Shown: positions 17,130 through 28,472, counted from the first letter of the stretch. The stretch is DNA of 64,000 bases from Rhodoblastus acidophilus (GCF_009720655.1 NZ_WNKS01000003.1:310001-374000), one strand, 5' to 3'. Made by a program: numbers and translations. The notes: generated by a model from the sequence alone, not told the origin.

Positions 17130-17275
17130 GCGGCGGGCGCTGATATCCCATTCCCCTTGACTTCCAAGGGTCGGCGTCCGCCGCATCGCCCCTGCGAGCG
17201 GGGAAGTTTCACTTGCAGAGCCTCCAAGTGCGCTGCTCGGTCTTCGGATCCTGCGCCGAAGACCGAGCCTTTTTT
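17130..17275 (+). ncRNA. Candidate structured small RNA with its own terminator
   Basis: In the 332-base gap between two leftward genes, the plus strand folds into four hairpins: a 14-bp stem with G-U pairs (17130-17143 with 17171-17184) topped by CCCTTG/CAAGGG; CCCC/GGGG (17189-17203); CACTTG/CAAGTG (17210-17230) with CCTC in its loop; and a 13-bp terminator stem GCTCGGTCTTCGG followed by six T (17235-17275). An extended -10, TGCTACAAA, ends at 17123, but the -35 is weak. No plus-strand CDS uses this terminator. Family not identified. Confidence 0.45.
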
Positions 17276-17655
17276 CACTTCAGCAGCTTTTTCAGCGCCT
17301 TGCCTTGCTTGCTGTTCAGCTCCTTGGCGTCGAGCGTGCCATCGTCGTCGGTGTTCGCGGCTTTGAACCTCTGCTCGACGACGGCCAGATATTCGTCGCG
17401 CGTCAGGGTCTTGTCCTTGTCCGGATCGGCGCCAGCGAAATCGACCTTGCTCAGGCGGCCCTGCAATTCCTTGATGTCGAGCGTGCCCTCGTGGTCCTTG
17501 TCGAGCTTGTCGAACAGGGCGCCGGCGGCGGCCTTGGCCTCGGCGAGATCGATCGTGCCGTCCTTGTCCGGGTCGAGCGCTTCGGGGATTTTCGCGGCAT
17601 AGGCGGACGTGGCGAACGCCAGGGCGGACGCCAGGATCAGGCTACGGATTTTCAT
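17275..17655 (-). CDS. Secreted EF-hand calcium-binding protein
   Basis: A 126-residue protein: signal peptide MKIRSLILASALAFATSAYA, then four EF-hand loops: DPDKDGTIDLAE, DKDHEGTLDIKE, DPDKDKTLTRDE and NTDDDGTLDAKE. Loops 1, 2 and 4 keep the central Gly; loop 3 has Lys there and may bind calcium less well. Probably a periplasmic calcium sensor or buffer. Start ATG 17655 begins the signal peptide. No partner gene is evident; the next upstream gene is a response regulator on the same strand. Confidence 0.86.
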   Translation of the reverse strand: MKIRSLILASALAFATSAYAAKIPEALDPDKDGTIDLAEAKAAAGALFDKLDKDHEGTLDIKELQGRLSKVDFAGADPDKDKTLTRDEYLAVVEQRFKAANTDDDGTLDAKELNSKQGKALKKLLK

Positions 17656-17715
17656 GAACGCCTCCATCGTGCAATGCGCGAATCTAGCCCCGCTGCAGCG
17701 CAACATCAAGCAGCG

Positions 17716-18324
17716 TCAATCCACCCGCAAAACGTCGATGGCCGCACGCATAAGGTCCATCGAGCTGCGCGCGCCGAGCTTGCCCTTCAGCGCCGTGCAA
17801 TTGTTTGCAATGGTCTTGTAGGAGACGCCGAGCTTGTCGGCGATGCCGCCCATGTCCTCGCCCGCCGCCAGCAGGCGCAGGATTTCGATTTCCCGGGTCG
17901 AAAGGCTTTGCAACGGCGACGGGCGGGCGAACGCCATTTTCTGCGCCAGATCGGCGGGCAGCCAGGTTCCGCCCGCAAAAACCTGTTTCAAGGCGGGCAG
18001 GAACAGCATGGGGTCGTCGTTCTTGGCGATATAGCCGCGCGCCCCCGCCTGGATGGCGCGCGCGGCGAAGGCGGGATCGTCGTTCATGCTGAAGATGACC
18101 ACTTTCGCCTCGGGATCCTGCCTGAGAATGCGCTGGGTGAGATCGAAGCCCGAGAGACCCGGCAGGTTGATGTCGATCACACAGACATCGGGGCTTTCGG
18201 CGCAAAAGACGGCGAACCCGGCCTCGGCGTCGGCGGCGTCGAACACCTCGACCGGCTCGGCGGACAGCAGGGCCTTGCAGCCGGAGACGACGACGGGATG
18301 GTCGTCGACGATCAGAACGCGCAT
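17716..18324 (-). CDS. NarL/FixJ-type response regulator (orphan)
   Basis: A 202-residue regulator: receiver domain MRVLIVDDHPVV with the phosphorylatable Asp in VCVIDINLPGLSG and Lys in GYIAKND, then a LuxR-type HTH (LSTREIEILRLLAAGEDMGGIADKLG, SYKTIANN). The usual TVKNH/TVKTH of the recognition helix is KTIANN here. Start ATG 18324 has a GAGG site. No histidine kinase gene is adjacent, so its partner lies outside the window or is the kinase at 25.3 kb. It is 13 bases downstream of the P1 peptidase gene and may share its transcript. Confidence 0.9.
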   Translation of the reverse strand: MRVLIVDDHPVVVSGCKALLSAEPVEVFDAADAEAGFAVFCAESPDVCVIDINLPGLSGFDLTQRILRQDPEAKVVIFSMNDDPAFAARAIQAGARGYIAKNDDPMLFLPALKQVFAGGTWLPADLAQKMAFARPSPLQSLSTREIEILRLLAAGEDMGGIADKLGVSYKTIANNCTALKGKLGARSSMDLMRAAIDVLRVD

Positions 18325-18337
18325 TGTCACCTCGTGT

Positions 18338-19327
18338 TCAACCGCCAAATTTATCGCGCCAGCTCGGCAGCGCGCCCGGAAATTTGAGCGCCTTCGCCTC
18401 AAAAACCCCGCGCGCCACGGCCCGCGCCAGACAATCCGCCGCCGCCGCGCCGATCCGGGTCAGTTCCACCGGCCCCGCCTCGCGCCCGGACAGACCAGTG
18501 GCGCCGGCGAACACCGTGTCGCCGTCCATCGCCGCATGGACCGGCCGCAAGGCGCGCGCGAGGCCGTCCTGCGCCATGATCGCCACGCGCTTGGCCTGCG
18601 CCTTGGTGAGTTCGGCGTCGGTGGCGACAATGGCGAGGTTGGTGTTGCGCGGCTCGGCGCCCTTCATGCGGATCGCCAGCGCGGACGGGTCGAATTTGTC
18701 CGGCCAGCCGCGCCCGGCAAATTCGCCGTCGCGCTCATAGGGCGCCGCCCAAAAATGCGGTCCATCGCCAATCGTCGCCTGCCCCACCGCATTGACCGCG
18801 ACCAGGGCGCCGACAACAAAACCGTCCGACGTGACGGCGGAGGCCGAGCCGAGTCCGCCCTTCAAATCGGCGACCGTCGCGCCAAAGCCGGCGCCATGCG
18901 ACCCCAGCGCGAAATCGCCGGAAGCGGCGCGCGCGGCCTCCGCGCCGAGCCGCCAATAGACGGGCTCGCGCCAAAAATTCTTGTCGCCGCCATTGGCGAG
19001 GTCGAACAGGATGGCGCCGGGCGCGATGGGCGCGAGCTGTCCCACAACCTCCACCCCCCGGCCCCGCTGGCGCAGCACGGAAATAACCCCGCCCATGGCG
19101 TCGAGCCCGAACACCGAGCCGCCGGAGAGGACCAAAGCGTCCACCCGCTCCACGGTCATGTCGGCTTCCAGCAGATGCGCGTCGCGCAAGCCCGGCGCGC
19201 CGCCCGAGACCGAGACGGAGGCGGTCGCCGGCGCGTCGAACAATAGGGCCGTCACGCCGGTGGCGATCTCGACGTCCTGGGAATTGCCGACCATGAGGCC
19301 GCGCACGTCGGTGATGAGATTGCGCAT
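18338..19327 (-). CDS. P1 family peptidase (DmpA/BapA-like, Ntn-hydrolase)
   Basis: A 329-residue member of peptidase family S58, whose precursor cleaves itself to expose an N-terminal nucleophile. Family stretches: NLITDVRGLMVGNSQD at the start, LSGGSVFGLDAMGGV, NGGDKNFW, the cleavage region RNTNLAIVATDAELTKAQ (about residues 238-256) and DGDTVFAGATG. Relatives act as beta-peptidyl or D-amino-acid aminopeptidases; substrate here unknown. ATG 19327 is chosen; a GTG six bases upstream is possible. No signal peptide. Confidence 0.9.
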   Translation of the reverse strand: MRNLITDVRGLMVGNSQDVEIATGVTALLFDAPATASVSVSGGAPGLRDAHLLEADMTVERVDALVLSGGSVFGLDAMGGVISVLRQRGRGVEVVGQLAPIAPGAILFDLANGGDKNFWREPVYWRLGAEAARAASGDFALGSHGAGFGATVADLKGGLGSASAVTSDGFVVGALVAVNAVGQATIGDGPHFWAAPYERDGEFAGRGWPDKFDPSALAIRMKGAEPRNTNLAIVATDAELTKAQAKRVAIMAQDGLARALRPVHAAMDGDTVFAGATGLSGREAGPVELTRIGAAAADCLARAVARGVFEAKALKFPGALPSWRDKFGG

Positions 19328-19403
19328 GGACACACCCGTTCGAGAGTTGTTTCGCTATCCTGCGCGATGGCTTATGAGTGCGGCAAGACGAAAGAGTTTT
19401 GAC

Positions 19404-20135
19404 ATGACCGACAATGTGACCATTTCGGCGGCGCTGCTGGCGGGACTGCTGTCCTTTCTCTCGCCCTGCGTGCTGCCGCTGGTGCCTCCCTATCTGACCT
19501 TCATCGCCGGTTCGGGGCTGGAGGAACTGGCGGAGGGCGGCGAGCGCCGCGCCGCGCGCGACACGACTTTTGCGGCTTTGCTGTTCGTCGCGGGTTTTTC
19601 CACCGTTTTCGTCGCTTTGGGCGCCACGGCCTCGGCCGTCGGCCAGACGGTGCGCGAAAACCTGCCGCTGCTCTCGGCGGCCGCGGGCGTGGTCATCATC
19701 GGCATGGGCCTGCATTTTCTCGGCGTGTTCCGACTGACCCTGCTCTACCGGGAAAAACGCCTCGAAGTCGAAAAGCCGGTGGGCCTGTGGGGCGCCTATG
19801 TGATGGGCCTCGCCTTCGCCTTTGGCTGGACGCCGTGCATCGGTCCGATCCTCGCCGCCATTCTGGCGGTGGCCTCGTCGGAAGCGACGGTCGGCAAGGG
19901 CGCGTTTTTGCTCGGCGTCTATTCGCTGGGCCTGGGCATCCCCTTCATCGTGGCGGCGCTGGCGATGGAGCCGTTCATCCGCTTTCTGCGCCGCTTCAAG
20001 GCGCATTTCGGCAAGGTCGAGCGCGTGGTCGGCGCGCTGCTGGTGGTGACCGGCGTGGCGTTCCTGACCGGCGGGATACAAAACATGTCGTTCTGGCTGA
20101 TCCAGACCTTTCCGGGCCTGGCGACGCTGGGGTGA
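19404..20135 (+). CDS. ccdA: Cytochrome c biogenesis protein CcdA
   Basis: A 243-residue inner-membrane protein with six predicted helices, moving electrons from cytoplasmic thioredoxin to periplasmic thiol proteins for cytochrome c maturation. The redox cysteines are in FLSPCVLPLVPPYL (helix 1) and FGWTPCIGPILA (helix 4). Start ATG 19404. Divergent from the P1 peptidase. No periplasmic thioredoxin partner is next to it; a rhodanese lies nearby at 20.8 kb. Confidence 0.93.
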   Translation: MTDNVTISAALLAGLLSFLSPCVLPLVPPYLTFIAGSGLEELAEGGERRAARDTTFAALLFVAGFSTVFVALGATASAVGQTVRENLPLLSAAAGVVIIGMGLHFLGVFRLTLLYREKRLEVEKPVGLWGAYVMGLAFAFGWTPCIGPILAAILAVASSEATVGKGAFLLGVYSLGLGIPFIVAALAMEPFIRFLRRFKAHFGKVERVVGALLVVTGVAFLTGGIQNMSFWLIQTFPGLATLG

Positions 20136-20164
20136 GGACAGACGCGACGCCAAGGCCGCAGCCT

Positions 20165-20224
20165 CCCTTCTCCCCTTGCGGGAGAAGGGGGATCGCGCCA
20201 AAGGCGCGAGACGGATGAGGGGTT
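20165..20224. repeat. Dispersed intergenic repeat (CCTTCTCCC... family)
   Basis: CCCTTCTCCCCTTGCGGGA hairpin followed by GGCGCGAGACGGATGAGGGG. Same unit as the left half of 13339-13470. It lies between ccdA and the phosphatase gene. Confidence 0.75.
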
Positions 20225-20388
20225 GCGGCGATGAGCGCCAAAGACGTTTCACCGTTGTTGCAAAGCCGCGCTCTGAAAAATTCTCCGAGGACGCCGCGCG
20301 CCCCCCTCCCGCAGGAGAACGAGCAGCCCTTTGGCGCAGGAATGACAAATTACCGTGGCACAATCCGGGCCAATCCCTGCGAGGCCCC

Positions 20389-20829
20389 ATGAAAACCATG
20401 CTGTTCCTGTGCACCGGCAATTATTACCGCAGCCGGTTCGCCGAAGAACTTTTTAACGCCCTCTCGCCAAACAACTGGCGGGCGATCTCGCGCGGCGTCG
20501 CCGTCGACCTCGGCACAGGCAATATCGGCCCCATCGCGCACGCCACGGCGCAGGCGCTACGCGAGCGCGGCGTCGCCTTCGACCGCGATTCCGCCCGCCA
20601 CCCCCTGCAAGTCTCCGTCGGCGAGCTCGACGCCGCCGATCACATCGTCGCGCTGAAACGGACGGAGCACCTGCCGCTGATCCGCGCGCGCTTCACCGCC
20701 TGGGCCGAGACCGCCCCGCCCGAGCGGATCGAATATTGGCACATCCACGACATCGACTTCGCCCCGCCCGAAATGGCCCTGCCGCTGATCGAGACGCATG
20801 TGCGCGATCTGATCGAGCGGCTGACGTAA
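20389..20829 (+). CDS. Low-molecular-weight protein-tyrosine phosphatase-like protein
   Basis: A 146-residue protein with the phosphate loop FLCTGNYYRSRFAEELF at the N-terminus (C-x5-R-S), characteristic of the low-molecular-weight tyrosine phosphatase/arsenate reductase fold. The second aromatic in the loop (YY instead of the usual xC) and the acid loop read as HDIDFAPPE rather than DPx make the exact activity uncertain. Start ATG 20389 has GAGG. Faces the rhodanese gene tail to tail with two bases between. Confidence 0.82.
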   Translation: MKTMLFLCTGNYYRSRFAEELFNALSPNNWRAISRGVAVDLGTGNIGPIAHATAQALRERGVAFDRDSARHPLQVSVGELDAADHIVALKRTEHLPLIRARFTAWAETAPPERIEYWHIHDIDFAPPEMALPLIETHVRDLIERLT

Positions 20830-20831
20830 AC

Positions 20832-21146
20832 CTATCTCTCCACCGGCTCGCCCGCCGCCAGCCAATCGTTCATCGAACCGGCGTAATGGGTGTCGGCGTC
20901 CTTGCGCCCGCCAAGCCGCGCCATGTCGATGGCGCGCTGGGTGCGCTGTCCCGAGCGGCAGGAAAACACGATTCGTTTCCCCGCCTCGCGCGGCAGGTTT
21001 TGCGGGTCGAAGGTCGAAAGCGGGAAATTCACCGCTCCGGGAATATGCCCCTCGGCGAATTCATTGGGTTCGCGCACGTCCAGCAGCAGGATGTTTCCGT
21101 CCGCGAGTCCCTGCTTCAATTCGTCGCGCGTCACCGTCTCGACCAT
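20832..21146 (-). CDS. Single-domain rhodanese-like protein
   Basis: A 104-residue rhodanese domain: LLLDVREPNEFAEGHIPGAVN, the active-site loop FSCRSGQRT with catalytic Cys, and the C-terminal GSMNDWLAAGEPV. Moves sulfane sulfur between thiols; acceptor unknown. Cytoplasmic, no signal peptide. ATG 21146 starts the domain exactly. Confidence 0.92.
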   Translation of the reverse strand: MVETVTRDELKQGLADGNILLLDVREPNEFAEGHIPGAVNFPLSTFDPQNLPREAGKRIVFSCRSGQRTQRAIDMARLGGRKDADTHYAGSMNDWLAAGEPVER

Positions 21147-21355
21147 TTCGTCGAATCCTTCTCATGCACCGGGCGCAGCGCCCGCGGAAAAAATTCTTTT
21201 ACGCCCCGGAGCGCCAAGGGAAAAGCGCAGAATGCGGGCGCCGTCTGGTCCATTCTGTCGATGGCGCGGCGGCGCGCGCTGGCCTATATCGTCTCCGACT
21301 AAAGTACCGAGTCGCGGCAAAACGCCGCGCGGGGAAGACATTCGAGGAAACGTCC

Positions 21356-23653
<2,298 letters not shown>

Positions 23654-23780
23654 TCCCCCGCCGGAAAAAAGGCCCAATCGATGCTATATGAGGGAGAAGG
23701 TTTCCGGATCGGTTCCGGAAGAAAGTGAATTCTGCTTCGATCCCCTGTTTCGCGGGGGATCGGGGCCGGAAAGGCGAAAA

Positions 23781-25172
23781 ATGAACACCGCGTCGACTCG
23801 CAAGATCGCCGCTCTCGTCCTTCTGCCCCTCGCCGCGTTTCCGGCGCGGGCTGCGGAGCGTTCCCTCGCGCCCAGCGCCAGCGACGCCCCCAGCTATGCC
23901 CGCGCCTGCGACGCCTATGGCGCCTCCTATTTCGCTGTACCCGGCTCCGACATCTGCCTGTCGTTCGGCGGCGTCGCCGCGGCCCAGCTGGAGCCGCGCA
24001 ACCTGACCAACTGGCTGCCGTCGCCGCCGCCCGGCGCCGCCCTGCCCTTTACGTCCACGTCGCGGCCCGCCCAGCAATTCGGCGGCGCCTTCGCCGTGGG
24101 GCTGAACGCCACGGCGCGGCTGCCCACCGAGGCGGGTCTGATTTCGGCCTATGTCAGCGGCATCGCCGGCTATGCCGGCGCCAGCAATCCCAGCACCTGG
24201 AGCAATCTCAGCCGACTCGACTTCGCCTATCTCACCTTCGCCGGCTGGACGGCGGGGCGCGCGCAATCGGCCTTCGACTTCTACGCCGACGCCTGGAATT
24301 TCACGCCGCTGCGCGGCTCCAACACCCGCACGGAACTGGTCTCCTACGCCTTCGCGCCGACGCCCGGCGTCACGGCCGTGGTGTCGGTGGAAAATCCCCG
24401 GGAGCGCTGGGGCGCCATCGGCCAGACCATCGTTCCGAACGCGACCGCCGCGAACACCGGCCCCGTCGCGCCCGATCTCGTCGGCGCTGTGCGCATCGAA
24501 AGCCCGTTCGGCCTGGCGCAAATCAGCGGCGCCGTCCATCAGCTGCAGACCGCCTACACCGCGCCGCCCTCGGTCAATCCGCCCGGCGCCTCGTCCTCGC
24601 AATGGGGGTTCGCGGCCCAGGGCGGCCTGAAAGTCAACCTGCCCGCCCTGTCCGACGCCGACGCCATGATCCTCCAGGCGACTTATGCGCGCGGCGCCTC
24701 GGCCTATGTCGCCGGCGACAACCAGAGCACGTTCGGCGACTTCGGCCGGCCCTCGCTGTCCGGCCCGAACCTCAGCGGCGTCGGCCCCGGCCTGTCGGCT
24801 TACGACTACGATTGCGTGGTCGGAGCGCAGCCGTTCGGGCGCTGCGACAAGTCGAGCGGCTACGCCATCGTCGCCGCATTGAAACATTTCTGGTCGCCCA
24901 CCGTCTCCTCCTCGCTGTTCGCCAGCGTGTTCGGCATGAATTATCCAGACGCCGTGAACCAGAGCTCGGCGACGGTCGCCGGCGCCGGCGACTACCGCGA
25001 AACCATCGTCGGCGGCAATCTGGCGTGGACGCCGCTGAAAAACCTCATGATCGGCGGCGAGCTGTCCTACACGCTCAGCAAGACGCAGACGCCCCAGCCA
25101 TCGACGAATTCCGACCATTGGACCGCCTCGCCCGAATGGTCCGGCCGCGTCCGCGTGCAGCAGAAATTTTGA
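23781..25172 (+). CDS. Outer-membrane porin (Rhizobiales type)
   Basis: A 463-residue trimeric-porin-type protein of the Por_Rhiz family (PF02530). Signal peptide MNTASTRKIAALVLLPLAAFPARA; mature N-terminus with CDAYGASYFAVPGSDICLSF, the family's opening block with two cysteines; then alternating beta-strand pattern and the C-terminal WSGRVRVQQKF ending in Phe. ATG 23781 follows a GGAAAGG site. Its TGA overlaps a possible TTG start of the kinase gene, but the kinase start is put farther down. Confidence 0.9.
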   Translation: MNTASTRKIAALVLLPLAAFPARAAERSLAPSASDAPSYARACDAYGASYFAVPGSDICLSFGGVAAAQLEPRNLTNWLPSPPPGAALPFTSTSRPAQQFGGAFAVGLNATARLPTEAGLISAYVSGIAGYAGASNPSTWSNLSRLDFAYLTFAGWTAGRAQSAFDFYADAWNFTPLRGSNTRTELVSYAFAPTPGVTAVVSVENPRERWGAIGQTIVPNATAANTGPVAPDLVGAVRIESPFGLAQISGAVHQLQTAYTAPPSVNPPGASSSQWGFAAQGGLKVNLPALSDADAMILQATYARGASAYVAGDNQSTFGDFGRPSLSGPNLSGVGPGLSAYDYDCVVGAQPFGRCDKSSGYAIVAALKHFWSPTVSSSLFASVFGMNYPDAVNQSSATVAGAGDYRETIVGGNLAWTPLKNLMIGGELSYTLSKTQTPQPSTNSDHWTASPEWSGRVRVQQKF

Positions 25173-25264
25173 GCACGGCCGGCGCGAGCCCTGACGGGCC
25201 GGCGCCAGATCTGGCGCCCCCTCGGGATTTGGCGCCCCTTCAGGATCTGGCGCCGGCTCTGGAC

Positions 25265-26659
25265 ATGAGCCTGTTCGCCTTCGCCCGCATCGGCCCCGAC
25301 CTGAGGCTGCGCGCCGTGCAGGGGCGGCTGCTGGACTGGTTGCCGCCGGTCGGCGCGCCGCTCGCCGACAGTCCCGTGTTCTTCGGCCTCGAAACGCAAT
25401 TGGCCGCGTTGCGCGACGGCGCGCGCGAGCGCATGGACCTTCCCGGCCTGAGACTGCCGCCGACGGTCGAAACACCCTTCGCGCTCACGCTGGTCCGGGA
25501 GCGAAAAAACGGCGGGCTGCTCCTCTACGCCGCCGCCGACGCCGGCGTGCTCGAATTCGAGCGCCAGCTCGCCCATGAACGCCGCCAGACCCAGATTCTC
25601 GCCGACCAGGCCGCCAGCGCCGGCCGCGTGTTGCGCGAACAGGCGGCGCTCTACCGCGACATCGTCGAGAACGACAGCGACCTCGTGCTGCGCCTGGGGC
25701 CCGACATGCGGGTCTCCTTCGTCAACACGGCGGTCTGCCGGCTGCTGGCGCTGTCCGAGGGCGAAATTCTGGGACGCCCGGTCGACGACCTGCTGGCGTC
25801 GTCGCCGGAGGAGTTTTGGCGCGCGCGTTTCTTCGCGAAATCGGCGAGCTATTTCGAGCAGGCGGCGTCCTTCGAACAGGCGGCCCGCGGAGCCGACGGC
25901 GGACTGGTGTGGATCTGGTGGCGCGTGCATTGGGTTGGCGGCGGCGCCGAATATCAGGCGATCGGCCGCGACATCACCGACCTGCTGCGGCTGCGCGCCG
26001 AGGCCGCCGCCCGCGCCGAGGAGGCGCGCGTCAACGCCGTGATGCGCGAGCGCCTGCGCATCGCCCACGCCCTGCACGACACGCTGGTGCATTCGCTGGT
26101 GGCGCTGAGCCCGCAAATCCGCCTGATCCGCAAGACCGCCGGGCTCGACGCCCCGACGCGTCTCATGGAGGAGCTGGCGTTCGCCGAACAGGCGGTGCGC
26201 GACGGCCTGTCGCGCGCGCGCGCCGCCATCGCCGATTTGCGCAGCCACCCGCTGGAGCCGGAGGGGCTGGGCGCGGCGCTCGAAGGACTGGCGCGGCGTT
26301 TTGCCGATCGCACCGGCGTGCATGTGCTGGTGGACCTCGACGCCCGCGTGAAGTCGCTGGGGCCGGAGGTGGCCGACACGTTCTACCGCATCGCCGAAGA
26401 GGGTTTGCGCAACGCCGAACTTCACGCGCAGCCGACCAGCGTCGGCGTCACCCTCGCCGTCGACGAGAACGGCGCGGCCACGCTGGTGATCGACGACAAT
26501 GGACGCGGGTTCGATCCCAACCAGCCGCCCTCGGGACATTATGGCCTGATCGGCATTCGCGAGCGCGCCGAAATGATCGGCGCGCAGTTCAACCTCGCCT
26601 CAGCGCCGGGCGTGGGAACGCGCATTGTCGTGGTCGCCCAGGCCGCGCGGGGCGGCTGA
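25265..26659 (+). CDS. NarL-type sensor histidine kinase with PAS domain
   Basis: A 464-residue kinase without obvious transmembrane helices. About residues 135-240: PAS domain (IVENDSDLVLRLGPDMRVSF). Then a HisKA_3 dimerisation domain with phospho-His in RIAHALHDTLVHSLVALSP, and an HATPase domain (EEGLRNAELHAQ, VIDDNGRGFDP, GHYGLIGIRERAEMIGA). A TTG at 25169 would add 32 Pro/Ala-rich residues and overlap the porin stop; ATG 25265 is preferred. Partner is the NarL-type regulator 230 bases downstream. Signal unknown. Confidence 0.87.
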   Translation: MSLFAFARIGPDLRLRAVQGRLLDWLPPVGAPLADSPVFFGLETQLAALRDGARERMDLPGLRLPPTVETPFALTLVRERKNGGLLLYAAADAGVLEFERQLAHERRQTQILADQAASAGRVLREQAALYRDIVENDSDLVLRLGPDMRVSFVNTAVCRLLALSEGEILGRPVDDLLASSPEEFWRARFFAKSASYFEQAASFEQAARGADGGLVWIWWRVHWVGGGAEYQAIGRDITDLLRLRAEAAARAEEARVNAVMRERLRIAHALHDTLVHSLVALSPQIRLIRKTAGLDAPTRLMEELAFAEQAVRDGLSRARAAIADLRSHPLEPEGLGAALEGLARRFADRTGVHVLVDLDARVKSLGPEVADTFYRIAEEGLRNAELHAQPTSVGVTLAVDENGAATLVIDDNGRGFDPNQPPSGHYGLIGIRERAEMIGAQFNLASAPGVGTRIVVVAQAARGG

Positions 26660-26889
26660 GCCGGGATCGGACGCGCGCGACGGCGCGCGAGCGGACGGAT
26701 TTGCCCTATCGAGACAGGCAATTGCATCTTGTCGGGAAAGCGGCTAGAGCTGGGCGGATAATCGCTCCCTTTCCGTATTCGGGCGGCGCCATTTTTCGCG
26801 GGCCCGGCAGCTTCCCGACGGCGGCAGAGAACAGTTGCGGTTTGTCGTGCGGCGGCGGACGCCGCCTTCCTCGTGACCGGAGAGACGGA

Positions 26890-27555
26890 TTGGCGCCGGG
26901 TCAACGCATCCGCATTCTGATCGCGGAGGATCAACCGATGATCCGCCGCGCCTTCGCGTCCATGCTGGCGCTGGAGAGCGACCTGGAGATCGTCGCCCAG
27001 GCCGCCGACGGCGCGGAGGCGGTGCAGGAGGCGCGGCGCTGGCAGCCCGACATCGTGCTGATGGACATCCAGATGCCCCGGCTCAACGGCATCGCCGCGA
27101 CGCGCCAGATCGTCCGCGACTGCCCGGACGCGCAGGTGATCATCCTCACCACCTTCGACACCGACGAGCTGATCTTCGACGCGATTTGCGCGGGCGCCCA
27201 GGCCTATCTGCTCAAGGACGCCGAGGAGGAGGAAATTCTGGAGACGATCCGCGCGGTGTCGCGCGGCCATTCGCGGCTCGCGCCCAATGTCGCGCGCAAG
27301 CTTCTCGACGAATTCCGCCGCGTGCGCCGCCCGGCGGCGCCGCTGGACGACGACCTGGACCAGGAAGCGCTCACCGACCGCGAAAACGATATTTTGCAGC
27401 TGATCGTCGCCGGCAAGGGCAACAAGGAGATCGCCGCGCAACTCAAGCTCGCGGAAGGCACGGTGAAGAACTATGTCAGCCGCATCCTGGAAAAGCACAA
27501 CGCCCGCAGCCGCACCGAGCTGGCGGTGAAAACGCTGAACCGCCGCGCGGAGTGA
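26890..27555 (+). CDS. NarL/LuxR-type response regulator (kinase partner)
   Basis: A 221-residue regulator: receiver domain ILIAEDQPMIRRAF with Asp in DIVLMDIQMPRLNG and Lys in AYLLKDAEEE, linker, then LuxR HTH LTDRENDILQLIVAGKGNKE..LKLAEGTVKNYVSRIL. The start is TTG 26890, with GGAGAG seven bases before it; no ATG gives the full receiver domain. Pairs with the kinase upstream. The 230-base gap between them has GC-rich inverted repeats but no gene. Confidence 0.91.
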   Translation: MAPGQRIRILIAEDQPMIRRAFASMLALESDLEIVAQAADGAEAVQEARRWQPDIVLMDIQMPRLNGIAATRQIVRDCPDAQVIILTTFDTDELIFDAICAGAQAYLLKDAEEEEILETIRAVSRGHSRLAPNVARKLLDEFRRVRRPAAPLDDDLDQEALTDRENDILQLIVAGKGNKEIAAQLKLAEGTVKNYVSRILEKHNARSRTELAVKTLNRRAE

Positions 27556-27559
27556 GAAA

Positions 27560-28441
27560 TCAATCCACCGCCTCGGTCTGGTGGATTTTCCGATAGTCGA
27601 TTTCCTGCAGCGCGCCCTCCTCCGTGGGCTGCGCGCCGATGTCCGCGTACACATGATTGAAGCGCAACTCGTCGAAATGGTAGCCGCGGCGCACGACCAG
27701 CGTCTGGCCCGAGGCCTCGTCGTGGCCGTTGAAGACGAGCAGGATGCGCGCGTCCATCGCCTTGAGGTCGTCGCGGGTCAGGCCGTGCAGCGGGCTCGAC
27801 TCGTCGATCGTATGGAACAGGGTCCAGGACAGGACGAAAATGGGATTGCGCCGATGCGCCAACGGCAGCGGACGGAAGCGAACGAAGCGGCGGCCCTCCA
27901 GAGTGGTTTCCGCATAGATGAGCCAGAGGTCGGCTTCGGCCTCGGTCACCACGCTGTGGCGGGCGTTGGCGAGCCGCGCCATCAGCGTCGTCTCACCCTG
28001 GTGCGGACCGATCACCAGCGCCTCCGCGAAAATGACGCGCGCCCGCGGCCTTGAGAAACGCGCGAAGATCAGGCCGGTGAACACGGCGAGGGTCGACAGG
28101 CCTGTAAAAATTTCGGCGGTGACGACGAGATGGGCGTAGGCGTTGGCGGGGTGCATATCGCCATAGCCGACCGTGGCGAGCGTCTCGACGGAGAAGAAGA
28201 ACTTGTCCAGGAACGACCCCGGCCGCGCATTGGCGATGCAGTCGCCGCCGAGGTGGAACAGGCTGGCGAACAGCAGGTTCATCGTCAGGAAATAGACGGC
28301 GAACCCGGCAAAGAACGCCGGCCAGGACAGCCGCATGGAATTGTGGAAGAGGTCGCCGAACAGACTGGGCTTCAGCCCGCGCGCCAGAAATTCGCGGTCG
28401 GCGACCCGGATTTTCCTGGCCTTGTCGGGGTGGGCGATCAT
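27560..28441 (-). CDS. Inward-rectifier-type potassium channel (KirBac family)
   Basis: A 293-residue channel: slide helix region, TM1 (WPAFFAGFAVYFLTMNLLFAS), pore helix and selectivity filter ETLATVGYGDMHP, TM2 (VTAEIFTGLSTLAVFTGLIFARFS), then the Kir-type cytoplasmic immunoglobulin-like domain (VIFAEALVIGPHQGETTLMARLANAR, FVLSWTLFHTIDE). Length and order match KirBac. Ends four bases from the convergent response-regulator gene. Gating ligands cannot be read from sequence. Confidence 0.94.
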   Translation of the reverse strand: MIAHPDKARKIRVADREFLARGLKPSLFGDLFHNSMRLSWPAFFAGFAVYFLTMNLLFASLFHLGGDCIANARPGSFLDKFFFSVETLATVGYGDMHPANAYAHLVVTAEIFTGLSTLAVFTGLIFARFSRPRARVIFAEALVIGPHQGETTLMARLANARHSVVTEAEADLWLIYAETTLEGRRFVRFRPLPLAHRRNPIFVLSWTLFHTIDESSPLHGLTRDDLKAMDARILLVFNGHDEASGQTLVVRRGYHFDELRFNHVYADIGAQPTEEGALQEIDYRKIHQTEAVD

Positions 28442-28472
28442 GGCCCGTGGATAGCAGCGTCAAGCTTGAGCG

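Noticed and set aside
17130-17275. Assignment of the candidate small RNA as 6S RNA
   Set aside because: Only a short local resemblance; the closing stem between 5' and 3' ends typical of 6S is absent because the molecule ends in a separate terminator hairpin.
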